In this document: one piece after another, positions 44,478 to 52,510 of the stretch
How positions within the stretch are numbered: position 1 is the stretch's first letter
How the letters are laid out: each line of letters starts with the position of its first letter
Assembly: GCA_002353635.1 (NCBI GenBank)
Contig: DEKA01000005.1
Coordinates: forward strand, 24,603-88,602
DNA: 64,000 bases
Direction: 5' to 3'
Source: Lachnospiraceae bacterium UBA2734
GTDB taxonomy: Bacteria; Bacillota; Clostridia; Lachnospirales; Lachnospiraceae
Program-made: the position numbers and the translations under genes
The notes under the pieces: model-generated
Told to the model about the DNA's origin: nothing
What the model saw: only the letters and a program-made list of their open reading frames with translations
The model's database searches: none

Positions 44478-46712
44478 ATGCAAACCAGATTACCAATGAA
44501 AAAGATTATATCGAATAAAAACAAAGCAGATGGGGCGGACGGAATTTTCAATGTGATCTGTTCAGCAGCAGAAATAATTATTTTATTCCTCTCAGGTCTC
44601 TTTTCCGTCTGGCTCTTTCTGACCGCCGGCTTTTCTACCACAGCGATCACACAGAATGACGAGCTGGCGTATTATCTGCGGGACAATATTTTCCTTAACC
44701 TGCTGCTCCTGCTTGTCTTTGCCGGAGTAATTTTGACCGCATGGAAGAAGTGGGCACCGTTTGGCAGGGCAGTGGACCGTCTGCGTCACGATGAAGCATA
44801 TGCTTTGAAAATAAGGTGGTTCTTCCTCTGCATCACTTTCGCCATTGGAATTATTTTCGTCCTGCTCGCACAGCGCACGCCCTTTGCGGATGCAAGGTAC
44901 TGCTCGATGATTGCCGGGGAACTCCTCGATCACAACTATGAGAGCTTCGCGACGGGCGGATATCTGAATACCTATCCGAACCAGATGGGGATCATCTGGA
45001 TTTTTGCATTGATCGAAAAGATCGCGGGCACGGAGAACTTCACTGCCATTCAGGTGATCAACGCCGCTGCACTCACTCTATTCTATTGGACGCTGTCGAA
45101 GATCACTGATCTGTTCGCAGAGGACAGGCTCTTGGGCACTGCGGTGACGTTTTCGGGGATGTTGTTTGTCCCTGCATACTATTACACGACATTTGTGTAT
45201 GGAACGCTCCTTGGGCTCTCATTTGCTGCCGGAGGCTTTTACTGCTGCCTGTTGTTTCAGAGGGAGAAGAGGCCGTGGCAGGCGGTGCTGATGAGTGCCT
45301 TTCTGTCTCTTTCGATCGTGTGTAAGAGCAACTATCTGATCTTTGTGATCGGTGTACTGGTCTATGAACTGATCATCCTTCTCTCAGAGCGGAAAAAGAG
45401 GACGATCATTGCCATACTGCTGACCGCCTTTGTTCTGTCAGGAACCAGCAGAGGAGTTGCTTCGGTGACAACTGCATTGACTGGCCAAACCCTTGCAGCC
45501 GGTGAATCTAAATGGGCATGGGTTGCTATGGGCCTGCAGGGAGATTCGGACGGACAAAACCCCGGCTGGTATAACGGATACAATGAGAAGTCATTCGTTG
45601 CAAGTGAGTATGACACAAAGACGCAGGAGGCGGAGGCAAAGGCATCTGTAAAGAAGAGTCTTGCAGAGTTCAAAGCACATCCCGGAGATGCCCTGAAATT
45701 CTTCTCGAGAAAGAATGCATCTCAGTGGAACTGTCCTGATTTTCAGGGAGAGGACATCAACCAGGTGATGGGCGTGGGCGGAATATTGGCCGATCCGATG
45801 AGCAGGCTCCTCAGCATGAAGGGGGCTTCCGCCGTTCTGGATATTACCAATCCTCTGTATGAACTGATGGTCACTGGTCTTCTGCTGGAACTGATTCTGG
45901 GAAGAGGAAAGAGAAAAAGACATCCGGAATTCCTGGCCTTCAAGGTTATCCTCGTCGGCGGCTTTCTCTTCCACACAGTGTGGGAAGCAAAGGCGCAGTA
46001 CACGCTGCCGTATATGATGCTGATGATACCTGTGAGTGTGTGCGGGTGGGAGATGTTCTTTATGCGGCTTTTCAGCGCAGATGCAGCATTTCCCGCAGCA
46101 TTAGTGCGCAGGGTACATCTGTCTGCATGGGGAAAGAGCTGGCTCCTCGGGCTGGCTGCAGTTATTCTCCTTGTTCAGTCAGGCCTTTTCGCGCCTCTGA
46201 ACGCTCTGTTTCTGCGGGATACAGATGACACGGCCGATTTTAATACCTATGTGCAGATCGTCACGCCCCTGCATCTTCCGGAGGGCGACTATGAAGTACT
46301 GGCGCCGACTTCTCAGGGAGAGATGGAGATCGCATCGGACAACAATCCTGTAGACGGCACAGAGCAGCTCTATATCCGACTTACTTCTCAGGATGCCGCG
46401 GCAGAGGATAACCACGTCACGCTGGTGCATTCCTCTGCGTGGGACCGCCAGTATCTGCGGCTTCATGCCGACGATCTGCTGTTGGAGGTTCCCGAGGGAC
46501 ATACGGACGACGGACAGGTCGTGCAGTCCGGCGAACAGAGACATTCCTCCTGCCAGCAGTGGCAGATCTATCAGTGTACGGACGGCACCTGCCGCATTAT
46601 GCTGGCGGGCTCCCAGCAGGCACTTACTTTCAATGAGGACGGTCAGTATCTCTCCCTCACGAGATGGGAGGATGCGCCGCAGCAGCACTGGGTTCTGCGG
46701 CCGGCAAAGTGA
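44478..46712 (+). CDS. GT-C-like membrane protein with C-terminal beta-trefoil (ricin-type) domain, copy 2
   Basis: 744 residues, same layout as the preceding gene. Shared stretches include VWLFLTAGFSTT, ELAYYLRDN, LAQRTPFAD, NYESFATGGYLNTYPNQMGIIWIF, SKSNYLIFV, NASQWNCPDFQG and the tail NNPVDGTEQLYIR and SAWDRQYLRLHADDLLLEVP. More than half of the aligned residues are identical by eye, so it arose by tandem duplication followed by divergence. The C-terminal QQWQIYQCTDGTCRIM and QQHWVLRPAK again suggest a lectin-like trefoil. The ATG at 44478 has only a weak binding site; an ATG at 44496 is possible. Confidence 0.7.
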   Translation: MQTRLPMKKIISNKNKADGADGIFNVICSAAEIIILFLSGLFSVWLFLTAGFSTTAITQNDELAYYLRDNIFLNLLLLLVFAGVILTAWKKWAPFGRAVDRLRHDEAYALKIRWFFLCITFAIGIIFVLLAQRTPFADARYCSMIAGELLDHNYESFATGGYLNTYPNQMGIIWIFALIEKIAGTENFTAIQVINAAALTLFYWTLSKITDLFAEDRLLGTAVTFSGMLFVPAYYYTTFVYGTLLGLSFAAGGFYCCLLFQREKRPWQAVLMSAFLSLSIVCKSNYLIFVIGVLVYELIILLSERKKRTIIAILLTAFVLSGTSRGVASVTTALTGQTLAAGESKWAWVAMGLQGDSDGQNPGWYNGYNEKSFVASEYDTKTQEAEAKASVKKSLAEFKAHPGDALKFFSRKNASQWNCPDFQGEDINQVMGVGGILADPMSRLLSMKGASAVLDITNPLYELMVTGLLLELILGRGKRKRHPEFLAFKVILVGGFLFHTVWEAKAQYTLPYMMLMIPVSVCGWEMFFMRLFSADAAFPAALVRRVHLSAWGKSWLLGLAAVILLVQSGLFAPLNALFLRDTDDTADFNTYVQIVTPLHLPEGDYEVLAPTSQGEMEIASDNNPVDGTEQLYIRLTSQDAAAEDNHVTLVHSSAWDRQYLRLHADDLLLEVPEGHTDDGQVVQSGEQRHSSCQQWQIYQCTDGTCRIMLAGSQQALTFNEDGQYLSLTRWEDAPQQHWVLRPAK

Positions 46713-46822
46713 ACTGTCGATCTGCAGGCCGCGATGAGCAAAGTGGGGTGGGAAAATAACCAGCGCCCCGTCTGGCACTGACAGTTCACATTCTTTGCAT
46801 ATTTGCTTCTTGCGCTATGCGT

Positions 46823-46828
46823 TATAAT
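46823..46828 (+). promoter_or_regulatory. Possible -10 element before the 49-residue ORF
   Basis: A perfect TATAAT lies 113 bases before the small gene at 46942. TTGCTT at 46803-46808 is the nearest -35 candidate but leaves only 14 bases of spacer, so the promoter is uncertain. Confidence 0.35.
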
Positions 46829-46941
46829 GATCGTACCGGTATTGTGCTTAAGGCATAACTGAGACACATCTGAGGAGTCCTGAAGTGCAGTATTCCGGTC
46901 ATGCAGCAAATCCTGTTCACAGGGAAAGAGAGGCAGCAAAG

Positions 46942-47091
46942 ATGTGGCTTAAAAAGATCATCAACGATATTAAATTCTCCATCAACTACGATGCGCAGAA
47001 GATGGCACAGCAGAACGCGGCCAAGTACGGCGACGGCGTGCCGGACTGCTGCCGCATGAACCGTGAAGCCAACGACAAGGCGCAGAAGTAA
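46942..47091 (+). CDS. Small basic protein of unknown function
   Basis: 49 residues beginning MWLKKIINDIKFSINYD, with a Cys-Cys pair in GVPDCCRMNRE and a charged, helical C-terminus (EANDKAQK). GAGAGG precedes the ATG at 46942; an earlier in-frame ATG at 46885 lacks such a site. The stop lies just before the start of the DUF6056 gene (gap 3 bases), so the two are likely translated from one message. No family is recognised. The amphipathic N-terminus could bind the membrane and the cysteines could bind metal; both are guesses. Confidence 0.6.
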   Translation: MWLKKIINDIKFSINYDAQKMAQQNAAKYGDGVPDCCRMNREANDKAQK

Positions 47092-47094
47092 CGG

Positions 47095-48831
47095 GTGAAG
47101 AACTTGAATAACAGAATAAGGTTTTACCGTGTGATGGCAGTGGTGACAGTGGCAGTTCTGATCCTGTCGCTGCTGCCTTTTGTTTATCTTTCTCTATTCG
47201 ATTATGCCAGCGGCGATGATCTCAACTATGGCTGGAGACTGGCCGTTGTGATCCGTCATCATGAGGGAATAGGTGCTTTTCTGGGAGCGATCGCAGCCCA
47301 GGTTGCATCCAGCTATCAGACCTGGCAGGGAACCTGGTCCTCCATAGTGCTGTTCTGTCTTGAGCCCAGCATCTGGGGAGAGAAGTGGTATACGCTTGTG
47401 CCGTACATTGCCCTTTTCTTTGAGCTTGGCGGGTTCTGGCTCTTTCTGCATGAAGTGATGCGCCGGCAGATGGGTCTGCCGCGCACGGTGACGGCCAGTC
47501 TCTATGCGCTGTTCATGCTGCTGCTCATCCAGTATGTGCCGAATATCAAATACGCCGTTTTCTGGTACAACGGCATGGCGCACTACATGATTCCTCTGGG
47601 CGCCACGTTCGCCTGCATGGCATGGTCGCTTCATTTCCTGCGCAGTGCGAAGAAGAGGTATGTTGCCGGAATGGCACTCGGCATGGCATACCTCGGCGGT
47701 GCCGGGTATCCTGAGGTTGTTCTGGGCGCTGTATGGTTTTTCCTGTTGCTGTGCAGTACAGCATTCTTTCCGGATTTCTTCAAGGGAGAGAGGGCATTCA
47801 GCAAACGGCCTGAAGATGCATTTTCTGCTGTCGGGCAATCCGTTCATGCCAGTGATCCGGTCGTATTGCATGCAGAAAAACAAGATAAGGAAGGCACAAT
47901 ACCGTATCAGCACCGCGGTGAAATGACAGAAGTGAATGCTAAAGCAGGAAGAGATGGCAGCTGCGTCAGGGCAAAGGAATTATGTAAGACCTCATCTGGC
48001 AGACAGATCCTCCTCGCCCTGGGCATACCCTTCCTTCTTGAAATGACCGGCTTTGCCGTCAGCGCCATGGCCCCCGGCAATAAGGTAAGGGGCGGCTCCG
48101 GCTTTGGCTTCAGTGGTGAGAGAGTGCTGGGAACACTGGCGGCCTCTGCTGTGCAGTGCACAAAGGAAACCGCCCTTTTGTTCCTTCATGTGCGCCCGCT
48201 GATCCTCTTTGTTCTGATCGCGGCCGTGATCACGTATGAAGTCTACGATCCGGAAAAATCCCGCATCCGGCCGGAACACCCGATTCTGCAGTGCGTCGGT
48301 GCCTTTTTGATCGCTGCACTGGTGCGTGCGCCGGAGAACTACGCGGGGGTGGATGTCTCGAGCGGCGTCACCAATTCAGACTATATGGTCTCCATGCTGA
48401 TGCTTTTCCTGTGCGTGCTGTATCTGGCGGCGTGGAGGAAGGCCCACACCAGAGCAGGGAAAGGCATGACGGATATCGCGAAGATACGCTTCTGGGCGGT
48501 CGTATTTTCAATGGTTCTGTGCATCGTGGGCTTCCGGCATCTGGTCGGCGGAACAGCCGATTACATCTGCATGAATTATATTCGTTCGGGTGCGCTCGCG
48601 GACTATGAGGCGCAGATGCAGGAGAGATTCCGGCTGCTGTCGACGGATGAGAAGGATGTTGTCGTGCCGGAGATGAATGACGAGCAGGGGCCGTTCATGC
48701 ACATGGCTCTTCTGGATGACCCGAAGGCGTTCACGAACTGGGCGACGGCGATGTTCTATGAGAAGGACAGCGTGGTCGCGGTGCCGCGGGAGGAGTTTGA
48801 ACGAGACGCCGATACGTCATTTTTAAAATGA
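47095..48831 (+). CDS. DUF6056-like polytopic membrane protein (GT-C-like)
   Basis: Same family as the gene at 13204-14829. YASGDDLNYGWRLAVVIRHH, SYQTWQGTWSSIVLF and YAVFWYNGMAHYMIPLG line up with the equivalent segments there. About twelve helices over 578 residues. A hydrophilic insert at about residues 235-300 (HASDPVVLHAEKQDKEG...) is absent from the other copy at this place. The GTG at 47095 lies three bases after the stop of the small gene and has no clear binding site of its own, consistent with coupling. The role as a glycosyltransferase is inferred. Confidence 0.7.
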   Translation: MKNLNNRIRFYRVMAVVTVAVLILSLLPFVYLSLFDYASGDDLNYGWRLAVVIRHHEGIGAFLGAIAAQVASSYQTWQGTWSSIVLFCLEPSIWGEKWYTLVPYIALFFELGGFWLFLHEVMRRQMGLPRTVTASLYALFMLLLIQYVPNIKYAVFWYNGMAHYMIPLGATFACMAWSLHFLRSAKKRYVAGMALGMAYLGGAGYPEVVLGAVWFFLLLCSTAFFPDFFKGERAFSKRPEDAFSAVGQSVHASDPVVLHAEKQDKEGTIPYQHRGEMTEVNAKAGRDGSCVRAKELCKTSSGRQILLALGIPFLLEMTGFAVSAMAPGNKVRGGSGFGFSGERVLGTLAASAVQCTKETALLFLHVRPLILFVLIAAVITYEVYDPEKSRIRPEHPILQCVGAFLIAALVRAPENYAGVDVSSGVTNSDYMVSMLMLFLCVLYLAAWRKAHTRAGKGMTDIAKIRFWAVVFSMVLCIVGFRHLVGGTADYICMNYIRSGALADYEAQMQERFRLLSTDEKDVVVPEMNDEQGPFMHMALLDDPKAFTNWATAMFYEKDSVVAVPREEFERDADTSFLK

Positions 48832-48910
48832 AAGGATCGGTGCTGACATGTCGGAACTCACAATTGAAGGAACAAAGAAACGCTGATGCATTGCGGAAAA
48901 GGGTACTGAG

Positions 48911-49006
48911 ATGACGGCACAGGAATTTCTTGATCATATTGCAAGAATCTGCAGGGAAAATCATGCGGATCTGGCTTGTCCTGTCATCGCTCAGGTAAAA
49001 ATCTGA
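48911..49006 (+). pseudogene. Truncated N-terminal remnant of a glucosaminidase-like protein
   Basis: A 31-codon frame from ATG 48911 reads MTAQEFLDHIARICREN and then LACPVIAQVKI before a stop. This resembles the first residues of GH73-type endo-beta-N-acetylglucosaminidases, in which a 'PVIAQAIIES' stretch carries the catalytic Glu. The frame ends exactly before that Glu would occur. It runs into the 3' end of the convergent Gx-transporter gene. Probably a decayed fragment, but too short to be certain. Confidence 0.4.
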
Positions 49007-49539
49007 TATGGGAGCCTTTTCAGCAGGAAGAAGGCGCCGATTCCGACGGCGATGCCGGTCAGAATTCCAGACACAATGAGGATTGGACAATAATACAGCA
49101 GGCTCCCCGTTGACACCATGAATATGGCGACAAGGAGCTGACCGAAGTTGTGCGCAACGCCGCCCGCCATGGACACGCCAAAGATGGAAAATAAGTTCGT
49201 CCTCTTTAGCAGATACATCACCAGGAAGCTCAGTATACTCCCTGCGAGGGAGTAGAACATGCCAAAGATGCCCGTGAAGAGAAGCCCTGCCAGCAGCACG
49301 CGGATCAGGTTGACCATGAGGGCATAGCCGGGGGCCATCCGGTAGAGGATGACGACGATCACGAGGTTGGCGAGGCCGAGCTTCACGCCGGGGACGCCCG
49401 GCTGAAACGGGAAGAGAAATTCAATATAAGAGAAGATGAGCGCGAGGGCGGAGAGGAGCGCAACAGTGGTGATCCGCTTCGCGGGGGAGGATGGATCTTC
49501 TCTGTTTGTATTGGATGATTGTGGTTGGGTGTTTGTCAT
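48991..49539 (-). CDS. Gx transporter family protein (heptaprenyl-diphosphate-synthase component I-like)
   Basis: Membrane protein of 182 residues with about five helices, of the family once named heptaprenyl diphosphate synthase component I and now Gx transporter. Glycine-rich stretches typical of the group are GVPGVKLGLANLVIVVILY and MAGGVAHNFGQLLVA. The first 22 residues are hydrophilic and rich in Ser, Asn and Gln. It lies downstream of a NusG-II gene on the minus strand and close to apbE, a grouping common in Firmicutes with flavinylated redox proteins. A vitamin or quinone-precursor transport role is only suspected. Confidence 0.85.
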   Translation of the reverse strand: MTNTQPQSSNTNREDPSSPAKRITTVALLSALALIFSYIEFLFPFQPGVPGVKLGLANLVIVVILYRMAPGYALMVNLIRVLLAGLLFTGIFGMFYSLAGSILSFLVMYLLKRTNLFSIFGVSMAGGVAHNFGQLLVAIFMVSTGSLLYYCPILIVSGILTGIAVGIGAFFLLKRLPYQIFT

Positions 49540-49579
49540 ATTGTTGAGGTTTGGCTGTTGTTTTTGGTCTGAACGTCTG

Positions 49580-49608
49580 CATCCCGTGAACCGAAGGTCC
49601 CCGGGATG
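49580..49608 (-). other. Stem-loop with UUCG-type loop upstream of the Gx-transporter gene
   Basis: On the minus strand CATCCCG and CGGGATG form a perfect 7-bp stem. Inside, ACC-TTC-GGT (a C-UUCG-G loop) makes a smaller stem. It lies between the NusG-II and Gx-transporter genes and is not followed by a T run, so it is more likely an mRNA structure than a terminator. Confidence 0.5.
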
Positions 49609-49648
49609 GGGTGCTCAACAGATACCAGAATTTTTAAAACTACGCTTC

Positions 49649-50053
49649 TTACCGAACGACCGCATCGATGTCGCTGTCGTCTTCAGCCTTGAAGATCTGC
49701 ACGGCGAGCCGGTGCGGCAGGCAGATGATCGACTGCCCGTTCTTTGAGATGGTGCCTGTATCGACACAGACCTGGTTCTTACAGTTGGCCTCGGTCATGG
49801 TCACCGTATCATTTTGGATCTGCACGGTGTTGGACCATGTCGTGCCGTCCTTTTGCGGCTGCGTGACTGTGATCGTTTTATCCCTGTGCAGGTCATATGT
49901 TCCATAAATTTTGCCGTCCACAGTGATCTGGACGTAATCGCTTCCTGTGCGGCTCTTTGCCGCGGGGAGAAGCCAGATCGCCCCTGCGGTCAGAAGGAGA
50001 AGGAGGAGCAGAGCAATGTCTGCCTTCCGGATATATTGCTTCATTGTTTTCAT
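49649..50053 (-). CDS. NusG domain II-containing membrane-anchored protein
   Basis: 134 residues: an N-terminal membrane helix (about residues 10-30) and an extracytoplasmic beta domain like NusG domain II. VQITVDGKIYGTYDLHRD and the cysteine-bearing CKNQVCVDTGTISKNGQSIICLPH are characteristic; three cysteines lie in that stretch. Such proteins are commonly encoded beside apbE and Gx-transporter genes. It is divergently transcribed from apbE, 60 bases away. The biochemical role is not established in the family. Confidence 0.85.
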   Translation of the reverse strand: MKTMKQYIRKADIALLLLLLLTAGAIWLLPAAKSRTGSDYVQITVDGKIYGTYDLHRDKTITVTQPQKDGTTWSNTVQIQNDTVTMTEANCKNQVCVDTGTISKNGQSIICLPHRLAVQIFKAEDDSDIDAVVR

Positions 50054-50065
50054 GAATCAGTCAAA

Positions 50066-50082
50066 GATGATCAGAAATCATC
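50066..50082 (+). promoter_or_regulatory. Inverted repeat in the nusG-II/apbE divergent region
   Basis: GATGAT and ATCATC around CAGAA form a perfect 6-bp dyad in the middle of the 60-base divergent region. ATCAG occurs four times between 50055 and 50100. A shared operator is possible. Confidence 0.35.
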
Positions 50083-50113
50083 AGTCCATTAACCATCAGT
50101 AAAGGTCAGATAT

Positions 50114-51205
50114 ATGTTATCTAAGCTTAAAAATCAGCAGAGCATTCTCTTTCCTTCAAAACGCAGCCGCTTTCTCCGCAGAGCGCTTCTTCTGCCGCTT
50201 GTCATAACGGGTATTATAGCACAGACCGGCTGCGGAAACCTTTTCGCGAAATCGCCGGATCCGGTGACGAGACAGAACTATTACTTTGATACGATCTGCA
50301 GCATCACGATCTACGACATGAAGGATTTTTCACAGGACAACGCCAACAAGGCGCTGGACAGTGCCTTTGACCTCTGCAAGACCTATGAAAATATGCTCTC
50401 CAAGACAGTAGACGGCTCCGATATCTGGAACATCAACCATGCGAAGGGCAAGCCTGTCGAGGTCAACGCGGAGACGGCAGGGCTCATCAGCAAGGGCATT
50501 GATTACGGGAAAATGACGGACGGCAAGTTCGATATCATGATCGGAAAGGCTGAGGACCTCTATGATTTTCACTCGGACAACCCAAAGGTGCCGTCCGCGG
50601 ATGCGATCAAGGAGGCCATTTCCCATGTGGATTACCGCAATATTAAAGTTGACGGCAATACGGTGACCATCAGTGACCCGGAAGGGGAGATTGACCTCGG
50701 CGGCATCGCGAAGGGATATATTGCGGACCGGCTGGCCGAGAATCTCGAGAAGAGCGATGTAACGAGCGCCATCATCAGCCTCGGCGGCAACATCGAGTGC
50801 GTCGGCGGCAAGCCTTCCGGGAAGACGCAGACGGACTTCACAATCGGCATCGAGACACCGTATTCCAACGACACAAAGATTGTGGGCACGAGTCCTCTGA
50901 AGGACGGCACGATGGTGACGTCCGGCGTGTATGAGAGGTATTTCGTAGGTCCGGACGGGAAGGAGTATCACCACATTCTGGATTCATCGACCGGGTATCC
51001 CGCGAACACGGATGTGCTGGGTGTGACGATCAAGGCTGCAAAGGGCAAATCCGTCGACTGCGATGCTCTGGCGACGACCTGCCTCATCTACGGCGTAGAT
51101 AAGGGAAAGGCACTGATCGAGAGCCTGGACGGGTACGAGGCTGTTTTCATCGGGCGGGACGGAAAGATCACGACGACGTCCGGGATGGACTTCACGGCAA
51201 AATGA
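50114..51205 (+). CDS. apbE: FAD:protein FMN transferase (flavin transferase)
   Basis: ApbE attaches FMN covalently to Thr/Ser of proteins such as RnfD and RnfG. The N-terminus has a basic region, a hydrophobic stretch and Cys40 in AQTGC, consistent with a lipoprotein anchored outside the membrane, although the lipobox is not perfect. Family motifs are YYFDTICSITIYD, IDLGGIAKGYIADRL, ISLGGNIECVGGKP and DSSTGYPANTDVLGV, and the C-terminal VDCDALATTCLIYG carries the metal-binding region. 363 residues. The nearby rnf operon provides obvious substrates. Confidence 0.94.
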   Translation: MLSKLKNQQSILFPSKRSRFLRRALLLPLVITGIIAQTGCGNLFAKSPDPVTRQNYYFDTICSITIYDMKDFSQDNANKALDSAFDLCKTYENMLSKTVDGSDIWNINHAKGKPVEVNAETAGLISKGIDYGKMTDGKFDIMIGKAEDLYDFHSDNPKVPSADAIKEAISHVDYRNIKVDGNTVTISDPEGEIDLGGIAKGYIADRLAENLEKSDVTSAIISLGGNIECVGGKPSGKTQTDFTIGIETPYSNDTKIVGTSPLKDGTMVTSGVYERYFVGPDGKEYHHILDSSTGYPANTDVLGVTIKAAKGKSVDCDALATTCLIYGVDKGKALIESLDGYEAVFIGRDGKITTTSGMDFTAK

Positions 51206-51225
51206 GGTGTAACTTTCACTTCCAA

Positions 51226-51276
51226 AAAGTTATATAAACTTATATAATTATTATAAAGTTATATAAACTTATATAA
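51226..51276 (+). repeat. Two perfect 22-bp AT-rich direct repeats
   Basis: AAAGTTATATAAACTTATAT followed by AA occurs at 51226-51247 and again, identically, at 51255-51276, a 29-bp period. Each copy contains the dyad AAGTT-ATATA-AACTT. They lie between apbE and the AAA ATPase, 55 bases before the latter's start, and could be an operator or recognition site for it. Confidence 0.8.
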
Positions 51277-51331
51277 GAAATTGCGTTCATGATTTATATA
51301 TGCGCAGAATAGATTGGAGGAGGGAATACAT

Positions 51332-52387
51332 ATGCAGCAGAAAAATCCGTTTATGATTTCCTTCAGCAGAAAGCCAGTGGAATATATCGACCGGCCCGAA
51401 CAGACAGAGGTAATTCTTTCGACCTTCCGCGAAAGTCCGGTTACAGATCAACTGTTCATGATCATGGGCGTGAGAGGTTCCGGGAAGACTGTTTTAATGT
51501 CTTCCATTGCCAATACTCTCGCCGCGGACAAGGAATGGATTGTTGTCAGATGTACGCCAACAGGAGATATTGTTCATACAATCGCCTCAGAGCTGTACAA
51601 CAGCAATAAGTTTCATCAATTGTCTCTGGAAGCTCAGGTTAACGTTCCATTTGTAGGTCATGTCGGCATCAGTTCTCAGGTACCGGAAGAAACGGATCTG
51701 TCAAAAATTGACAAGGCCCTTGCTGTTCTCCAGCAGCATGGCAGAAAACTTCTGATCACGATCGATGAGGTGACCAACACGCCGCAGATGAAGGAATTTG
51801 CCAGCGTTTTCCAGATTCTGATCGGCAAGGAGAGGCCAATCTATTTTCTTGGAACGGGTTTGTATGAAAATATCATGCCGCTCCAGAATGAGAAGAATAT
51901 GACGTTTCTATACAGAGCCCCAAGAATTGTTCTCGGTCCTCTGGATATGTCAGCGATCGCAAGATCTTACCAGAACATCCTCCGGATAAGTGCAGAGCAA
52001 AGTGTGGAATTGGCGAAACTCACTAAAGGGTATTCCTTTGCCTTTCAGGTTCTCGGATATATTTATTGGAATGCGATGCCGGTGAAGACTGTAGACAGTA
52101 TTTTGCCAGAGTATGATGACAGGCTTGCGGATGCATCCTATTCCAAAATGTGGATGGAAATGTCAGAGACGGACAGGAAAGTGTGCCGCGCCATTGCTGA
52201 GAACAATGGCAGCAAAATAAAAGATGTGCGCGAAACCCTGCAGATGGATTCCAATCTCTTTAATGTATATCGTGTACGCCTGAAGAACCGCGGCATCGTC
52301 AACACAGGCGAATACGGGAAGATAGCATTCTCTCTGCCCAGGTTCACAGAATTTGTTCAAAACAGATCTATGCTGTATGAGATTTGA
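51332..52387 (+). CDS. AAA+ ATPase with C-terminal winged helix (archaeal-type ATPase-like)
   Basis: 351 residues. Walker A is MGVRGSGKTVL near residue 48, Walker B LLITIDEV near 145, and sensor-like FLGTGLYENI near 175. The C-terminal about 80 residues (SETDRKVCRAIAENNG to IAFSLPRFTEFV) look like a winged-helix DNA-binding domain. This layout resembles archaeal-type ATPases and Orc/Cdc6-like proteins found as orphan genes in Clostridia. GGAGGAGGG lies seven bases before the ATG. The gene and its leader are richer in A/T than the neighbours, suggesting transfer. Two 22-bp repeats upstream may be its own binding site. Function is unknown. Confidence 0.72.
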   Translation: MQQKNPFMISFSRKPVEYIDRPEQTEVILSTFRESPVTDQLFMIMGVRGSGKTVLMSSIANTLAADKEWIVVRCTPTGDIVHTIASELYNSNKFHQLSLEAQVNVPFVGHVGISSQVPEETDLSKIDKALAVLQQHGRKLLITIDEVTNTPQMKEFASVFQILIGKERPIYFLGTGLYENIMPLQNEKNMTFLYRAPRIVLGPLDMSAIARSYQNILRISAEQSVELAKLTKGYSFAFQVLGYIYWNAMPVKTVDSILPEYDDRLADASYSKMWMEMSETDRKVCRAIAENNGSKIKDVRETLQMDSNLFNVYRVRLKNRGIVNTGEYGKIAFSLPRFTEFVQNRSMLYEI

Positions 52388-52510
52388 GCTTGGCAGTGGC
52401 GCCAATACGCCATTTTCAAACCGACATGGGCGCAGTGGATCCCAATGTCCCTGTCCGGAAGACACACCATTTGGGCATTTTCCCTGGGTGCTGAAAAAAG
52501 CAAACCTTGA

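Noticed and set aside
51226..51276. CRISPR-like repeat
   Set aside because: Only two copies, a 7-base gap instead of a spacer, and no cas genes.
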